Source: Palleronia marisminoris
Lineage (GTDB): Bacteria; Pseudomonadota; Alphaproteobacteria; Rhodobacterales; Rhodobacteraceae
Direction of reading: 5' to 3'
Length of the DNA stretch: 64,000 nt
NCBI RefSeq assembly: GCF_900172315.1
Contig: NZ_FWFV01000005.1
Coordinates: 241,113 to 305,112 of the forward strand
Positions 9,036-18,636 of the stretch are shown piece after piece. How positions within the stretch are numbered: the first letter of the stretch is position 1; every line of letters starts with the position of its first letter. The notes beneath the pieces are model-generated. The model had not been told where the DNA came from and did no database searches. It worked only from the letters and a program-made list of their open reading frames with translations. A program made the position numbers and the translations under genes.

Positions 9036-10037
9036 ATGGTGGACCCCATCCTGTACGAGATCGAGACGCTGGGCGACAAGCTATCCCAGGCCCGCGCGTC
9101 GATCACCAAGCGATTCATCGGCCAGACCCGCGTGGTCGACCTGGTGCTTGCGACCCTTCTCTGCGGTGGCCACGGGCTGCTGATCGGCCTTCCGGGCCTC
9201 GGAAAGACGCGGCTGGTCGAGACGCTGTCGATCGTCATGGGCCTTGATGGCAAGCGGGTGCAGTTCACGCCCGACCTGATGCCCGCCGACATCCTGGGCT
9301 CCGAGGTGCTGGAGACCGGCGCCGACGGCAGCCGGGCGTTCAAGTTCATCCAGGGCCCGATCTTCACCCAGCTTCTGATGGCGGACGAGATCAACCGGGC
9401 CTCTCCTCGGACCCAGTCCGCGCTGCTTCAGGCCATGCAGGAGAAATCTGTGACCGTGGCGGGGCAGGACCATGCGCTGGCGGCCCCCTTCCATGTCCTC
9501 GCAACCCAGAACCCGATCGAGCAGGAGGGGACCTACCCGCTGCCCGAGGCACAGCTCGACCGGTTCCTGGTCCAGATCGACGTGCCCTACCCGGACCGCG
9601 ATACCGAGCGCGACATCCTGCTGGCCACGACCGGCAGCACCGACGAGGTCGCCCACGCGGTCTTCACCGACCACGAGCTGATCGAGGCGCAGATGCTCTT
9701 GCGCCGGATGCCGGTGGGCGACGGCGTGACCGATGCGGTCCTCGACCTGGTGCGCGCCTGCCGCCCCGAGGACCCGACCGCGTCGCAGGCGGTGCGCGAG
9801 CATGTCGGCTGGGGCCCCGGCCCCCGCGCCGCACAGGCGCTGATGCTGACGGTGCGCGCGCGGGCACTGATCGACGGACGGCTGGTGCCGAATGTCGAGG
9901 ACGTGGCCGACATGGCCGAGCCGGTGCTGATCCACCGCATGGCCCTGACCTTCGCCGCCCGCGCCCGGGGCGAAAGCCTGGCCCGCGTGATCGCCGAAAC
10001 CGTCGAGCGTACGACGAAGGTGCGGTCGGCCGCGTGA
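9036..10037 (+). CDS. MoxR family AAA+ ATPase
   Basis: Predicted chaperone-like AAA+ ATPase that works with VWA-domain partners in maturation of enzyme complexes or envelope stress tolerance. Of 333 residues, Walker A is GLPGLGKTR (51-59) and Walker B LLMADEIN (about 113-120). The sensor-1 region reads ATQNPIEQEGTYPLPEAQLDR and the C-terminal lid follows. It is the first gene of a four-gene operon: its stop overlaps the DUF58 start in a 4-base overlap. The substrate is not known for this subfamily. Confidence 0.95.
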   Translation: MVDPILYEIETLGDKLSQARASITKRFIGQTRVVDLVLATLLCGGHGLLIGLPGLGKTRLVETLSIVMGLDGKRVQFTPDLMPADILGSEVLETGADGSRAFKFIQGPIFTQLLMADEINRASPRTQSALLQAMQEKSVTVAGQDHALAAPFHVLATQNPIEQEGTYPLPEAQLDRFLVQIDVPYPDRDTERDILLATTGSTDEVAHAVFTDHELIEAQMLLRRMPVGDGVTDAVLDLVRACRPEDPTASQAVREHVGWGPGPRAAQALMLTVRARALIDGRLVPNVEDVADMAEPVLIHRMALTFAARARGESLARVIAETVERTTKVRSAA

Positions 10038-10909
10038 GCGATCCCGTCACCCTCCGGTCCCGTGCCGAACGGCTGGCGGCGCCCTTCCCGCCGCTTCTGG
10101 CGGGCGCACGCCATCTGGCGGGCTCGGTCGTGCTGGGCTCGCACGGGCGTCGACGGCCGGGGCATGGCGACGAGTTCTGGCAGTACCGCACCGCCGTTCA
10201 GGGCGACGAGGCGCGCAATATCGACTGGCGCCGCTCGGGACGATCGGATGCGCATTTCATCCGCCAGATGGAATGGCAGGCCGCGCAATCGGTGACGATC
10301 TGGGTCGATACTTCGGCCTCGATGCGCTTTGCCTCGACCCGGAACCTGCCCGAGAAACGCTTCCGCGCCAGCGAACTTGGCCTCGCGCTTGCGATCCTGT
10401 TGAACCAGGCCGGCGAGCGCTTTGGGCTGATGGGCCACGACCTGCCCGCCCGCACCGGTGAGCTGCAGTTGATGCGCATGGCCGAGGCGCTGGAGCGCAG
10501 CGGTCCGGGCGGCGAATACGGCGCACCCGTGGCGCGCGAGATGCCGTCGCGGTCGCGCGCGGTATTCCTGTCGGATTTCCTGGGCGACATCGCCCCCGCC
10601 CGCGCCGCGCTGACGGAAGCCGCCGATCGCGGCGTATCGGGCATGCTGATCCAGGTGCTCGACCCCCAGGAAGAGGCGTTCCCCTTCGATGGCCGCACGA
10701 TCTTCGAAAGCATCGGCGGGACCATCCGCCACGAGACGCTGAAGGCCCGCGACCTGCGCGGCCGCTACCTGGAGCGTCTGGCCGAGCGCAAGGCCGAGCT
10801 GCAGGGCCTCTGCCGCGCGACCGGCTGGCAATACAGCACCCACCACACCGATCATCCGGCCACGAGCATCCTGCTCTGGGCGTGGTCGGCGCTTGAAAGG
10901 GTCGTGTGA
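10034..10909 (+). CDS. DUF58 domain protein (VWA-like)
   Basis: 291 residues. The DUF58 hallmark DEARNIDWRRSGRSD spans about 58-72. It is followed by a von Willebrand A-like fold whose metal site DTSAS is at 92-96. The family is found next to moxR almost everywhere and is thought to be its VWA partner. It overlaps moxR by 4 bases and the next gene by 1 base (TGATG at 10907-10911), so all are co-translated. There is no membrane segment. Confidence 0.93.
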   Translation: MSDPVTLRSRAERLAAPFPPLLAGARHLAGSVVLGSHGRRRPGHGDEFWQYRTAVQGDEARNIDWRRSGRSDAHFIRQMEWQAAQSVTIWVDTSASMRFASTRNLPEKRFRASELGLALAILLNQAGERFGLMGHDLPARTGELQLMRMAEALERSGPGGEYGAPVAREMPSRSRAVFLSDFLGDIAPARAALTEAADRGVSGMLIQVLDPQEEAFPFDGRTIFESIGGTIRHETLKARDLRGRYLERLAERKAELQGLCRATGWQYSTHHTDHPATSILLWAWSALERVV

Positions 10910-13680
10910 TGCTGATCCTCGGCCCCATCGGCTTCACGGCCCCCTGGATCCTTCTGGGACTGATCGTGCTGCCGATCCTGTGGCTTCTGCTGCGCGCCGT
11001 TCCGCCCGCGCCGATCCGTCGGCGCTTCCCGGGCGTCGCCCTGCTTCTGGGCCTGAAGGACGAAGAGCATCAGGCCGACAAGACGCCGTGGTGGCTGCTG
11101 CTGCTGCGTTCGCTGGCCATAGCCGCGCTGATCGCGGGCTTTGCCGGGCCGGTGCTGAACCCCGACCCGCGGACGGCGGCAAGCGGGCCGCTTCTGGTCC
11201 TGATGGACGGCACCTGGTCGGATGCGCGCGACTGGCCGCGCCGGATCGAGCGCGTCGAACAGGCGCTGGACGAGGCCGCGCGCGACGGACGGACGGCGGC
11301 GCTGGTGGTGCTGACCGACCGGCCCGAGGGCGAGTTGCCATTCCGCGCCGCACAGTCGTGGAAGGCGCAGCTTGCGGGTCTCACGCCCGCACCATGGGCG
11401 CCCGAGGGTGCCGCGGATTGGGCCGCGAGGCTCGACGGGGCCTTCGACACGATCTGGCTGTCCGACGGCCTGGCCTACGACTGGCGCGCCGAGGTTCTGA
11501 CGGCGCTCGAAGCGCGGGGTGCGGTCAGCGTGTTCGAAAGCCCCCGTCCGATCTACGGACTGCGTCCCGCCGCGTTCGAGGATGGCGCCATAGCCCTGTC
11601 CCTGACCCGCGCCCGCCCCGAGGGCGCGGCGACCGTCACGGTCGCGGCTAGCGGGCTCGATCCCAACGGGGTGGAACGCGAGCTCGCCACCGCCGAGCTG
11701 GAGTTCGAGGACGGCGCGACCGAGGCCGAGCTGTCGCTGTCCCTCCCGCCCGAGCTGCGCAACCGGGTCAGCCGGTTCGAGGTCATCGGCACCCGCTCGG
11801 CCGGGGCGGTTACGCTGACGGACGACGCGCTGAAACGGCGCGAGGTGGCGCTGATCGCCGGGCAGGACGACCGTGAAGGGCTCGAGCTGCTGAACCCCAC
11901 GCACTACATCGAACAGGCGCTGGACCCGGTGGCGGACCTTTTGGACGGCTCGCTGTCCGAGGTTCTGCTGGCCAATCCCGATGCCATCGTCCTGGCCGAC
12001 GTGGCCACGGTTCCTGCCGGTCAGGCCGACCAGCTGCGCGAATGGGTCGAGGATGGCGGGCTTCTGGTGCGCTTTGCCGGCCCGCGCGTGGCGGCGTCGG
12101 ACCTGTCGCGCGACCGCGAGGAGCCGCTGATGCCGGTGCGGCTGCGCGCGGGCGGCCGGTCGGTCGGCGGCGCGATGAGCTGGGGCGAGCCCAAGACCCT
12201 GCGCGCCTTCGATGCCGACTCGCCCTTCTCGGGCCTGTCCATTCCTGAGGATGTCTCGGTGAACGCCCAGGTCCTGGCCGAACCCGACCCCGAGCTGTCG
12301 GACCGCACGATCGCCTCGCTTGCCGACGGCACCCCGCTCGTCACGCGCAAGCGGATCGGGGCGGGGCAGGTGGTTCTGTTCCACGTCACCGCCAATGCCG
12401 AGTGGTCGAGCCTGCCGCTGTCGGGTCTCTTCGTTTCGATGCTGGAACGCCTGGCCGTCTCGACCCGTCCCTCGCAGCCCGATGCCGAGGAATTGGCAGG
12501 CACCACCTGGACCATCGACCAGCGGCTCACCGCCTTCGGGCAGGTCGAGGAGGCCGGGACGCTGCCCGGCGTCCCGGGCGAGCGGCTGGCCGCCGGTGAG
12601 CCCGGCCCCGAGGCGCCACCGGGCCTCTACGCCGGCGAGGATCGCCGGATCGCCCTGAACGTCGTCGGGCCCGAGACGAGTCTCACCCCCGCGATCTGGC
12701 CCGCGCGCATCCCGGTCGAGGGGTTGCGAACCAGCGAGGAACGTTCCCTCGCGGGGTTGCTCCTGTCGCTGGGGCTCGGTCTCCTGGCGCTCGACGTGCT
12801 CGCCGCGCTCTGGCTTGCCGGGCGTCTGACCGGGCCGCGGGCGGCTGCGGTGGTCGCGGCGCTGGCGTTCATGCCCTTGGGCGGCGAGGTCCGGGCGCAG
12901 CAGGCGGCGGCGACCACGGACGAGGGCTTTGCCGTCGACGTGACGTCGGAAGTGACCCTCGCCCATGTCCTGACCGGCAATCCGGAGGTGGACCGCGTGG
13001 CCGCCGCCGGCCTCGAAGGGTTGGGGCAGACGCTGTTCCGCCGCACCTCGGTCGAGCCGGCCGCGCCGGTGGGCGTGAACGTGGAAGAGGACGAACTGGC
13101 CCTTCTCCCGTTCCTCTACTGGCCCGTGACGGCCGACATGGAGCGTCCCTCGGACGAGGCCTATGCCAAGCTGAACGCCTACCTGCGCACCGGCGGCATG
13201 ATCCTGTTCGACACGCGCGACGCAGACGTTTCCAGCGCCGGCGGCGCCACCGCGACAAGCCGCATGCTGCAGGAGCTTGCCCGGCCCCTCGACATTCCGC
13301 CGCTGGAGCAGATCCCCGACGACCACGTCCTGACGCGGACGTTCTACCTGCTGCAGGACTTTCCCGGGCGGCACCGCGAAGGCACGATCTGGGTGGAGGC
13401 CGCCCCCCCCGGCGCCGAAGAGGCCGTCGAGGGGATGCCGTTCCGCGACCTCAACGACAACGTGACGCCGGTGGTGATCGGCGGCAACGACTGGGCCGCG
13501 GCCTGGGCGGTGGACGAGCAGGGGCGGCGCATGTTCCCCGTGGGTCGCGGCTTTGCCGGAGAGCAGCAGCGCGAGATCGCCCTGCGCTTCGGCGTGAACC
13601 TGATCATGCACGTCCTGACCGGCAACTATAAGTCGGACCAGGTGCACGTGCCGGCCCTGCTCGATCGGCTGGGAAATTGA
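10909..13680 (+). CDS. BatA-like N-terminal domain / DUF4159 membrane protein
   Basis: 923-residue inner-membrane protein. The N-terminus (about 1-80) has two hydrophobic helices separated by an Arg-rich loop, typical of the aerotolerance-regulator (BatA) N-terminal domain. A degenerate VWA-like region follows (VLMDGTWSD). Further hydrophobic segments lie near 615-665. The C-terminal 220 residues are a DUF4159 domain (FLYWPVTADMERPSDEAY, GGMILFDTRD). I chose ATG 10909, overlapping the previous stop by one base; a GTG three bases earlier is also possible. Established for the family: association with moxR/DUF58. Precise function: unknown. Confidence 0.9.
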   Translation: MLILGPIGFTAPWILLGLIVLPILWLLLRAVPPAPIRRRFPGVALLLGLKDEEHQADKTPWWLLLLRSLAIAALIAGFAGPVLNPDPRTAASGPLLVLMDGTWSDARDWPRRIERVEQALDEAARDGRTAALVVLTDRPEGELPFRAAQSWKAQLAGLTPAPWAPEGAADWAARLDGAFDTIWLSDGLAYDWRAEVLTALEARGAVSVFESPRPIYGLRPAAFEDGAIALSLTRARPEGAATVTVAASGLDPNGVERELATAELEFEDGATEAELSLSLPPELRNRVSRFEVIGTRSAGAVTLTDDALKRREVALIAGQDDREGLELLNPTHYIEQALDPVADLLDGSLSEVLLANPDAIVLADVATVPAGQADQLREWVEDGGLLVRFAGPRVAASDLSRDREEPLMPVRLRAGGRSVGGAMSWGEPKTLRAFDADSPFSGLSIPEDVSVNAQVLAEPDPELSDRTIASLADGTPLVTRKRIGAGQVVLFHVTANAEWSSLPLSGLFVSMLERLAVSTRPSQPDAEELAGTTWTIDQRLTAFGQVEEAGTLPGVPGERLAAGEPGPEAPPGLYAGEDRRIALNVVGPETSLTPAIWPARIPVEGLRTSEERSLAGLLLSLGLGLLALDVLAALWLAGRLTGPRAAAVVAALAFMPLGGEVRAQQAAATTDEGFAVDVTSEVTLAHVLTGNPEVDRVAAAGLEGLGQTLFRRTSVEPAAPVGVNVEEDELALLPFLYWPVTADMERPSDEAYAKLNAYLRTGGMILFDTRDADVSSAGGATATSRMLQELARPLDIPPLEQIPDDHVLTRTFYLLQDFPGRHREGTIWVEAAPPGAEEAVEGMPFRDLNDNVTPVVIGGNDWAAAWAVDEQGRRMFPVGRGFAGEQQREIALRFGVNLIMHVLTGNYKSDQVHVPALLDRLGN

Positions 13681-13720
13681 CCGGGGGCGGAAGGGGCGCT
13701 GCCCCCGCGGCTGCGCCGCT

Positions 13721-13749
13721 CCCCCGGAGTATTTTTCGCAGGATGAAGA
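13721..13749 (+). repeat. dispersed intergenic repeat, copy A
   Basis: Between two genes of the moxR operon (13681-13768) lies a G/C-rich stretch with short inverted repeats (GGGGGC...GCCCCC, GCGGC...GCCGC). It is followed by GGAGTATTTTTCGCAGGATG. The 23-base core matches a second copy at 45326-45348 on the other strand at 19 of 23 positions. Such elements recur in Rhodobacteraceae intergenic regions as far as I recall. It may form an RNA hairpin inside the operon transcript. Confidence 0.6.
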
Positions 13750-13768
13750 CGCGGAAGGATAGGACGAC

Positions 13769-15823
13769 GTGACCGAAACCGTGATCTTCGACCCGCTCGT
13801 GCCCTGGGCGGTGATCGCCGCGCTGGGTCTTCTGGCGGCGCTGGTCGTGGGGCTGGCCCTATGGCGGGGCCTGGGCGGCTGGTGGCTTCGCGGGTTGGCC
13901 GCGGTGGCGCTTCTGGCGGCACTGTCCGGGCCGTCGCTGCAAAGCGAAGAACGCGCGCCCCTGTCCGATATCGTGATCGCGGTGGTGGACGAAAGCGCAT
14001 CGCAGCGGATTTCGGACCGGGAATCGCAGTCCGAACGGGCGCTGGAGCGGCTCGAGGCCGAGGTGGCGGCGCTGGAGAATACCGAACTGCGCGTGGTGCG
14101 TCTTGGTGACGGGGACGAGGACGATGGCACGCTCCTGATGACCGCCCTGGCCGAGGCCATGGCCGAAGAGCCTTCGGCACGGATCGCCGGCGCGGTGCTG
14201 ATCTCGGACGGGCGCCTTCACGACATCGAGCACGCGCCGGACCTGCCCGCGCCGCTGCACCTGCTGATGACGGGCCACGAGGACGACTGGGACCGGCGGC
14301 TCGAGATCACGACCGCGCCCGCCTTCGGCATCCTGGGCGAGGAGGTGGCGCTGCGGCTGCGGGTCGAGGACCAGGGCGCCGTGCCCGATGATCGGCAGGG
14401 TCCGGTGGAGCTGCTGATCTCGGTCGATGGGGGCGAGGCGCAAAGCTTCACCGTGCCCACCGGCGAAGAGATGGAACTGCCCGTGGTGCTGTCCCATGCC
14501 GGGATGAACGTGATCCAGTTCCAGGTTCCAGTCGCCGAGGGCGAGCTGACCGACCGCAACAACGCTGCCGTGGTGCAGATCAACGGCGTGCGGGACCGGC
14601 TGCGGGTGCTTCTGGTTTCCGGCGAGCCGCATCCGGGCGAGCGGACGTGGCGCAACCTGCTGAAGTCGGATTCCAGTGTCGACCTAGTGCACTTCACGAT
14701 CCTCAGGCCGCCCGAAAAGCAGGACGGCGTGCCGGTGAACGAGCTGTCGTTGATCGCCTTCCCGACGCGCGAGCTGTTCCTTGAGAAGATCGACGAGTTC
14801 GACCTGATCATCTTCGACCGCTACCAGCGGCGGGGGATCCTGCCCGCGCTCTACCTCGACAACGTGCGGCAGTATGTCGAGAACGGCGGCGCGGTGCTGG
14901 TCGCGGCCGGCCCGGATTTCGCGACCGCCGCGTCGCTCTATCGCTCGCCACTTGGGGAAATCTTGCCTGCCGCGCCGACAAGCCGCGTGCTGGAAGAACC
15001 CTACCTGCCCGAATTGACCGATATCGGGCGGCGCCACCCGGTGACGCAAGGGCTGGGCGGCGACGGCGAAACGCCCGCCTGGGGCCGCTGGATGCGCCAG
15101 ATCGAGCTGGAGCCGGTGTCGGGCGAGGTCGTGATGACCGGGATCGGGGACAGCCCGCTTCTGGTGCTCGACCGGGTTGGCGAGGGTCGGGTGGCGCTGC
15201 TGGGTTCGGATCACGCATGGCTGTGGTCGCGGGGTTTCGAAGGGGGCGGGCCGCAGCTCGACCTGCTGCGCCGCGTCGCCCATTGGTCGATGGAAGAGCC
15301 CGAGCTTGAGGAAGAGGCGCTGACGGCGACGGCGGACGGCCAGACAATGACCGTGACGCGACGTACCCTCGACGATGAGGCCGGCCCGGTGGAAATCGAG
15401 GGGCCGACCGGCGAGACGGTCACGCTGGAGATGGAAGAGGTCGCCCCCGGCCGGTTCCAGGCGGTGTATCAGGGACCTGAGATCGGCCTTTATCGCCTGA
15501 CACAGGGCGACGAAGAGGCGGTGATCGCCCTCGGCCCGCAATCGCCCCGTGAATTCGCAGAAACCGTGGCGAGCGGCGAGGTGCTCGAGCCGGTGATCGA
15601 CGCGACTCAGGGCGGTATCCGCTCGATTGAAGAGGGGCTGCCCGGCCTGCGCCAAGTGCGCGAGGGACGGCCGGCGGCCGGGCGCGGCTGGATCGGGATC
15701 ACCCCGCGCGGCGCTTATCTGACGGCGGACGTGACGGCGGTGCCGCTTCTGCCCGCGTGGCTGTGGCTGCTGATCGCTGGCGCGCTCGCCATCGGGGCGT
15801 GGCTGCGCGAGGGGCGCCGCTGA
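13769..15823 (+). CDS. large membrane protein of the moxR operon, glutamine-amidotransferase-like fold
   Basis: 684 residues with two membrane helices at the N-terminus (about 10-58), a long periplasmic or cytoplasmic middle and one helix at the extreme C-terminus (about 656-675). The middle contains VIAVVDESASQ, a VWA-like strand, and a class I amidotransferase-like fold region (RVLLVSGEPHPGERTWRNLL, GAVLVAAGPDF). I see no obvious catalytic Cys, so amidotransferase activity is unlikely. The start is GTG 13769; the preceding AGGACGAC is a weak ribosome site. It is the fourth gene of the operon, separated from the third by the repeat element. Confidence 0.85.
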   Translation: MTETVIFDPLVPWAVIAALGLLAALVVGLALWRGLGGWWLRGLAAVALLAALSGPSLQSEERAPLSDIVIAVVDESASQRISDRESQSERALERLEAEVAALENTELRVVRLGDGDEDDGTLLMTALAEAMAEEPSARIAGAVLISDGRLHDIEHAPDLPAPLHLLMTGHEDDWDRRLEITTAPAFGILGEEVALRLRVEDQGAVPDDRQGPVELLISVDGGEAQSFTVPTGEEMELPVVLSHAGMNVIQFQVPVAEGELTDRNNAAVVQINGVRDRLRVLLVSGEPHPGERTWRNLLKSDSSVDLVHFTILRPPEKQDGVPVNELSLIAFPTRELFLEKIDEFDLIIFDRYQRRGILPALYLDNVRQYVENGGAVLVAAGPDFATAASLYRSPLGEILPAAPTSRVLEEPYLPELTDIGRRHPVTQGLGGDGETPAWGRWMRQIELEPVSGEVVMTGIGDSPLLVLDRVGEGRVALLGSDHAWLWSRGFEGGGPQLDLLRRVAHWSMEEPELEEEALTATADGQTMTVTRRTLDDEAGPVEIEGPTGETVTLEMEEVAPGRFQAVYQGPEIGLYRLTQGDEEAVIALGPQSPREFAETVASGEVLEPVIDATQGGIRSIEEGLPGLRQVREGRPAAGRGWIGITPRGAYLTADVTAVPLLPAWLWLLIAGALAIGAWLREGRR

Positions 15824-15913
15824 CCCGGGCGTGATCGACTGCGCTTGGGCGGGTTGCGTGCGGCGCGGGTTCCCCATAGATGGAGACGGTCACGCGAGAC
15901 GGGATACCGCCCC

Positions 15914-16285
15914 ATGGAAAACATCGTCCTTACCATCCACCTGATCCTGGCCCTGTGCCTGATCGGTGTCGTGCTGCTTCAGCGCTCGGAAGGCGGTGGG
16001 CTTGGCATGGGGGGCGGTGGCGGCACCATGTCGGCGCGGGGGGCGGCGACCGCCCTCGGCAAGATGACCTGGGGCCTGGCGATCGCGTTCATCTGCACCT
16101 CGATCTGGCTGACCGTCATCGCGGCGCAGAATACCTCGGACAGCTCGGTTCTGGATCGGCTGGGGACCTCAGGCGCGCCGGTCACCGATGGCGACCAGTC
16201 GCCCAGCGTGCCGGAACTTGGCGGCGACCTTCTGCCCCCGCCGACCGCCGCGCCGGACGCCTCGCTGCCGCCCCGGGCCGAGTGA
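15914..16285 (+). CDS. secG: protein translocase subunit SecG
   Basis: Small inner-membrane subunit of the SecYEG channel. Of 123 residues, two hydrophobic helices (about 3-20 and 50-70) flank a Gly-rich loop (RSEGGGLGMGGGGG), the family signature. The tail is Pro/Ala-rich and variable. The start is ATG 15914. It precedes pyrG by 111 bp on the same strand, a conserved alphaproteobacterial neighbour. Confidence 0.94.
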   Translation: MENIVLTIHLILALCLIGVVLLQRSEGGGLGMGGGGGTMSARGAATALGKMTWGLAIAFICTSIWLTVIAAQNTSDSSVLDRLGTSGAPVTDGDQSPSVPELGGDLLPPPTAAPDASLPPRAE

Positions 16286-16396
16286 GTCGAGGTCGCGCGC
16301 CTGTTGCGGGTGGCGCGCGAATGCCCTAGGCACCAAATCCCGTGAGGGGCCCGTCGGGCCGTTCGGATTCCTTCGAAAATCACGGGGAGCTCCCGC

Positions 16397-18040
16397 ATGG
16401 CGCGTTACGTTTTCATCACAGGCGGCGTGGTTTCGTCCCTTGGAAAGGGGCTGGCCTCGGCGGCGCTCGGGGCGCTTCTGCAGGCGCGGGGCTTCAGCGT
16501 GCGGCTGCGCAAGCTCGACCCCTATCTGAACGTCGATCCCGGCACGATGAGCCCATTCGAGCATGGCGAGGTCTTCGTCACCGATGACGGCGCCGAAACC
16601 GACCTGGATCTCGGCCATTACGAGCGGTTCACCGGCGTCGCGGCGCGCTCGACGGATTCGGTATCGGCGGGGCGGATCTATTCGTCGGTGCTCGAAAAAG
16701 AGCGGCGGGGCGACTACCTGGGCAAGACGATTCAGGTGATTCCGCACGTCACCAACGAGATCAAGGATTTCCTGACGATCGGCGCCGACGAGGTGGACTT
16801 CCAGCTCTGCGAGATCGGCGGCACCGTCGGCGACATCGAGGGCCTGCCCTTCTTCGAGGCGATCCGCCAGTTCGCGCAGGAGCGGCCGCGCGGGCAGTGC
16901 ATCTTCATGCACCTGACCCTGCTGCCCTGGATCGCGGCGAGCGGCGAGCTGAAGACCAAGCCGACCCAGCACAGCGTGAAGGAGCTGCGGTCGATCGGTA
17001 TCGCGCCGGACGTGCTGGTCTGCCGCTCCGAACGCCCGATCCCCGAGAAAGAGCGCGAGAAGCTGGCCCTGTTCTGCAACGTGCGCCCTGACAGCGTGAT
17101 CGCGGCCTATGACCTGAAGTCGATCTACGAGGCGCCGCTGGCCTATCACCGCGAGGGGCTGGATCAGGCGGTGCTCGATGCGTTCGGCATCAGCCCGGCG
17201 CCGAAGCCGATCCTGGATCGCTGGCACGACGTGGCGGACCGGGTGTTCAACCCCGAAGGCGAGGTCAAGGTGGCCATCGTCGGCAAGTACACGCAGCTCG
17301 AGGACGCCTACAAATCCATCGCCGAGGCGCTGACCCATGGCGGCATGGCGAACCGGGTGAAGGTGAAGATCGAGTGGGTCGATGCCGAGATCTTTGACCG
17401 CGAGGATGCGGCGCCTCATCTCGAGCCCTATGACGCGATCCTCGTGCCCGGCGGCTTCGGCGAGCGTGGAACCGAGGGCAAGATCAAGGCCGCGCAATTC
17501 GCCCGCGAGCGGAAGATCCCGTACCTCGGCATCTGCCTGGGGATGCAGATGGCGGTGGTCGAAGCGGCGCGGAACCTCGCGGGGCTCGAAAACGCCGGCA
17601 GCCAGGAATTCGACCACGAGGCAGGGGGCGAGAGGTTCGAGCCGGTGATCTTCCACCTCAAGGAATGGATCAAGGACAACCAGACCATCGCCCGCGACGT
17701 TCTGGACCAGAAGGGCGGTACGATGCGCCTGGGGGCCTACACGGCGCAGCTGAAGGACGGTTCCAAGGTCGCCGAGGTCTATGGCAGCCACCGGATCGAA
17801 GAGCGTCACCGTCACCGCTACGAGGTGGACATCAAGTATCGCGAGGCGCTCGAGGCGCAGGGGTTGTGCTTTTCGGGTATGTCGCCCGACGGTCGCCTGC
17901 CCGAAATCGTCGAGGTGTCGGACCACCCGTGGTTCATCGGCGTGCAGTTCCACCCCGAGCTGAAATCCAAGCCCTTCGCGCCGCACCCGCTGTTTGCGGA
18001 CTTCGTGCGGGCGGCGAAAGAGGTCTCGCGCCTAGTCTGA
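16397..18040 (+). CDS. pyrG: CTP synthase
   Basis: Converts UTP to CTP with ATP and glutamine. The 547 residues have the usual two parts: an N-terminal synthetase domain starting [15 protein letters not shown] (P-loop about 9-18) with [12 protein letters not shown], and a C-terminal class I glutamine amidotransferase with nucleophile Cys380 in GICLGMQ and the His-Glu pair in [10 protein letters not shown]. Length and motifs are fully normal. A CGGGGAGC ribosome site precedes ATG 16397. Confidence 0.98.
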   Translation: MARYVFITGGVVSSLGKGLASAALGALLQARGFSVRLRKLDPYLNVDPGTMSPFEHGEVFVTDDGAETDLDLGHYERFTGVAARSTDSVSAGRIYSSVLEKERRGDYLGKTIQVIPHVTNEIKDFLTIGADEVDFQLCEIGGTVGDIEGLPFFEAIRQFAQERPRGQCIFMHLTLLPWIAASGELKTKPTQHSVKELRSIGIAPDVLVCRSERPIPEKEREKLALFCNVRPDSVIAAYDLKSIYEAPLAYHREGLDQAVLDAFGISPAPKPILDRWHDVADRVFNPEGEVKVAIVGKYTQLEDAYKSIAEALTHGGMANRVKVKIEWVDAEIFDREDAAPHLEPYDAILVPGGFGERGTEGKIKAAQFARERKIPYLGICLGMQMAVVEAARNLAGLENAGSQEFDHEAGGERFEPVIFHLKEWIKDNQTIARDVLDQKGGTMRLGAYTAQLKDGSKVAEVYGSHRIEERHRHRYEVDIKYREALEAQGLCFSGMSPDGRLPEIVEVSDHPWFIGVQFHPELKSKPFAPHPLFADFVRAAKEVSRLV

Positions 18041-18219
18041 AAGGTGTATGCGGGTGTAGTGATGGTATATCCAATGGATAGCTGCCCCGCCGCCAATACT
18101 CATCTTAATATGAGCCCGGGGAGCCTTGAGGGCGCGCGGGACCGCGCCTGCCGGACTGCGAGTCGTGTTTGCTCGAAAGTGGCACTGCGCTTCGAACGTG
18201 TTTCGCTTCGGGATGATCT
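18041..18219. other. intergenic stretch with lower GC
   Basis: 179 bases between pyrG and the zinc-ribbon gene, visibly richer in A/T than its surroundings. It has a short inverted repeat CTCAT-CTTAAT-ATGAG near 18098-18113 but no T-run, so it is a weak terminator at best. No open frame here looks like a gene. Confidence 0.4.
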
Positions 18220-18480
18220 ATGTCGACACGACTCTTCACATGCCGTTTTTGCGGCCATCGCATGCGTCTCGGCGTTTCACATTGCGGCGCGTGCTTGATG
18301 CCGGCGCCCTCGCATAACAGGCCGACATTCGTGGCCGTCGTGTCTCTTGGCGCAACGATCGCGTTCGTTACAGGTATCTTCCTGGCCACGAGCGCGCTTG
18401 CCCATCGTTCCCACACGACCGCAGACGCGCAGGTGAGCGGCGCTGTTGCCGTGACCGAGTGTTGCTCTCCCGACGTTTGA
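18220..18480 (+). CDS. small zinc-ribbon membrane protein
   Basis: 86 residues. The N-terminus holds a zinc-ribbon pattern CRFCGH...HCGAC (two Cys-x-x-Cys knuckles about 8-11 and 22-25). A single hydrophobic helix (about 36-60, FVAVVSLGATIAFVTGIFL) and a short tail follow. That architecture makes a real gene likely, although the translation is short and the tail looks unconstrained. GGGATG before ATG 18220 is a weak ribosome site. Base composition is lower in GC than neighbours. A clear terminator stands about 80 bases downstream. Function unknown. Confidence 0.5.
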   Translation: MSTRLFTCRFCGHRMRLGVSHCGACLMPAPSHNRPTFVAVVSLGATIAFVTGIFLATSALAHRSHTTADAQVSGAVAVTECCSPDV

Positions 18481-18558
18481 TCAGCACGACGGCCAGGCGG
18501 ATCAGGTCGAGGGGAACGTCCAGCAGATCTCTGACGGTGTGATCTTGCCGCATGAACG

Positions 18559-18587
18559 ACGGGCGCCGGACCAGCGCCCGTTTTCTT
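18559..18587 (+). terminator. intrinsic terminator after the zinc-ribbon gene
   Basis: ACGGGCGC (18559-18566) pairs perfectly with GCGCCCGT (18574-18581) around a 7-base loop and is followed by TTTCTT. It would end transcription from the zinc-ribbon gene before gor. Confidence 0.78.
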
Positions 18588-18636
18588 ATGCGCCATGTCT
18601 GCTATCTCTGCGGCGCGCGACCCTGGGGAGACTGGA

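Noticed and set aside
10852..14160. 1102-residue open frame on the minus strand
   Set aside because: Antisense to the DUF58/DUF4159 operon. The translation is rich in Arg, Gln, His, Gly and Pro without motifs, typical of the reverse frame in GC-rich genes.
18368..18553. 61-residue minus-strand frame after the zinc-ribbon gene
   Set aside because: The first 30 residues look protein-like, but the rest is plainly the reverse of the zinc-ribbon gene, and the terminator structure overlaps its start side.
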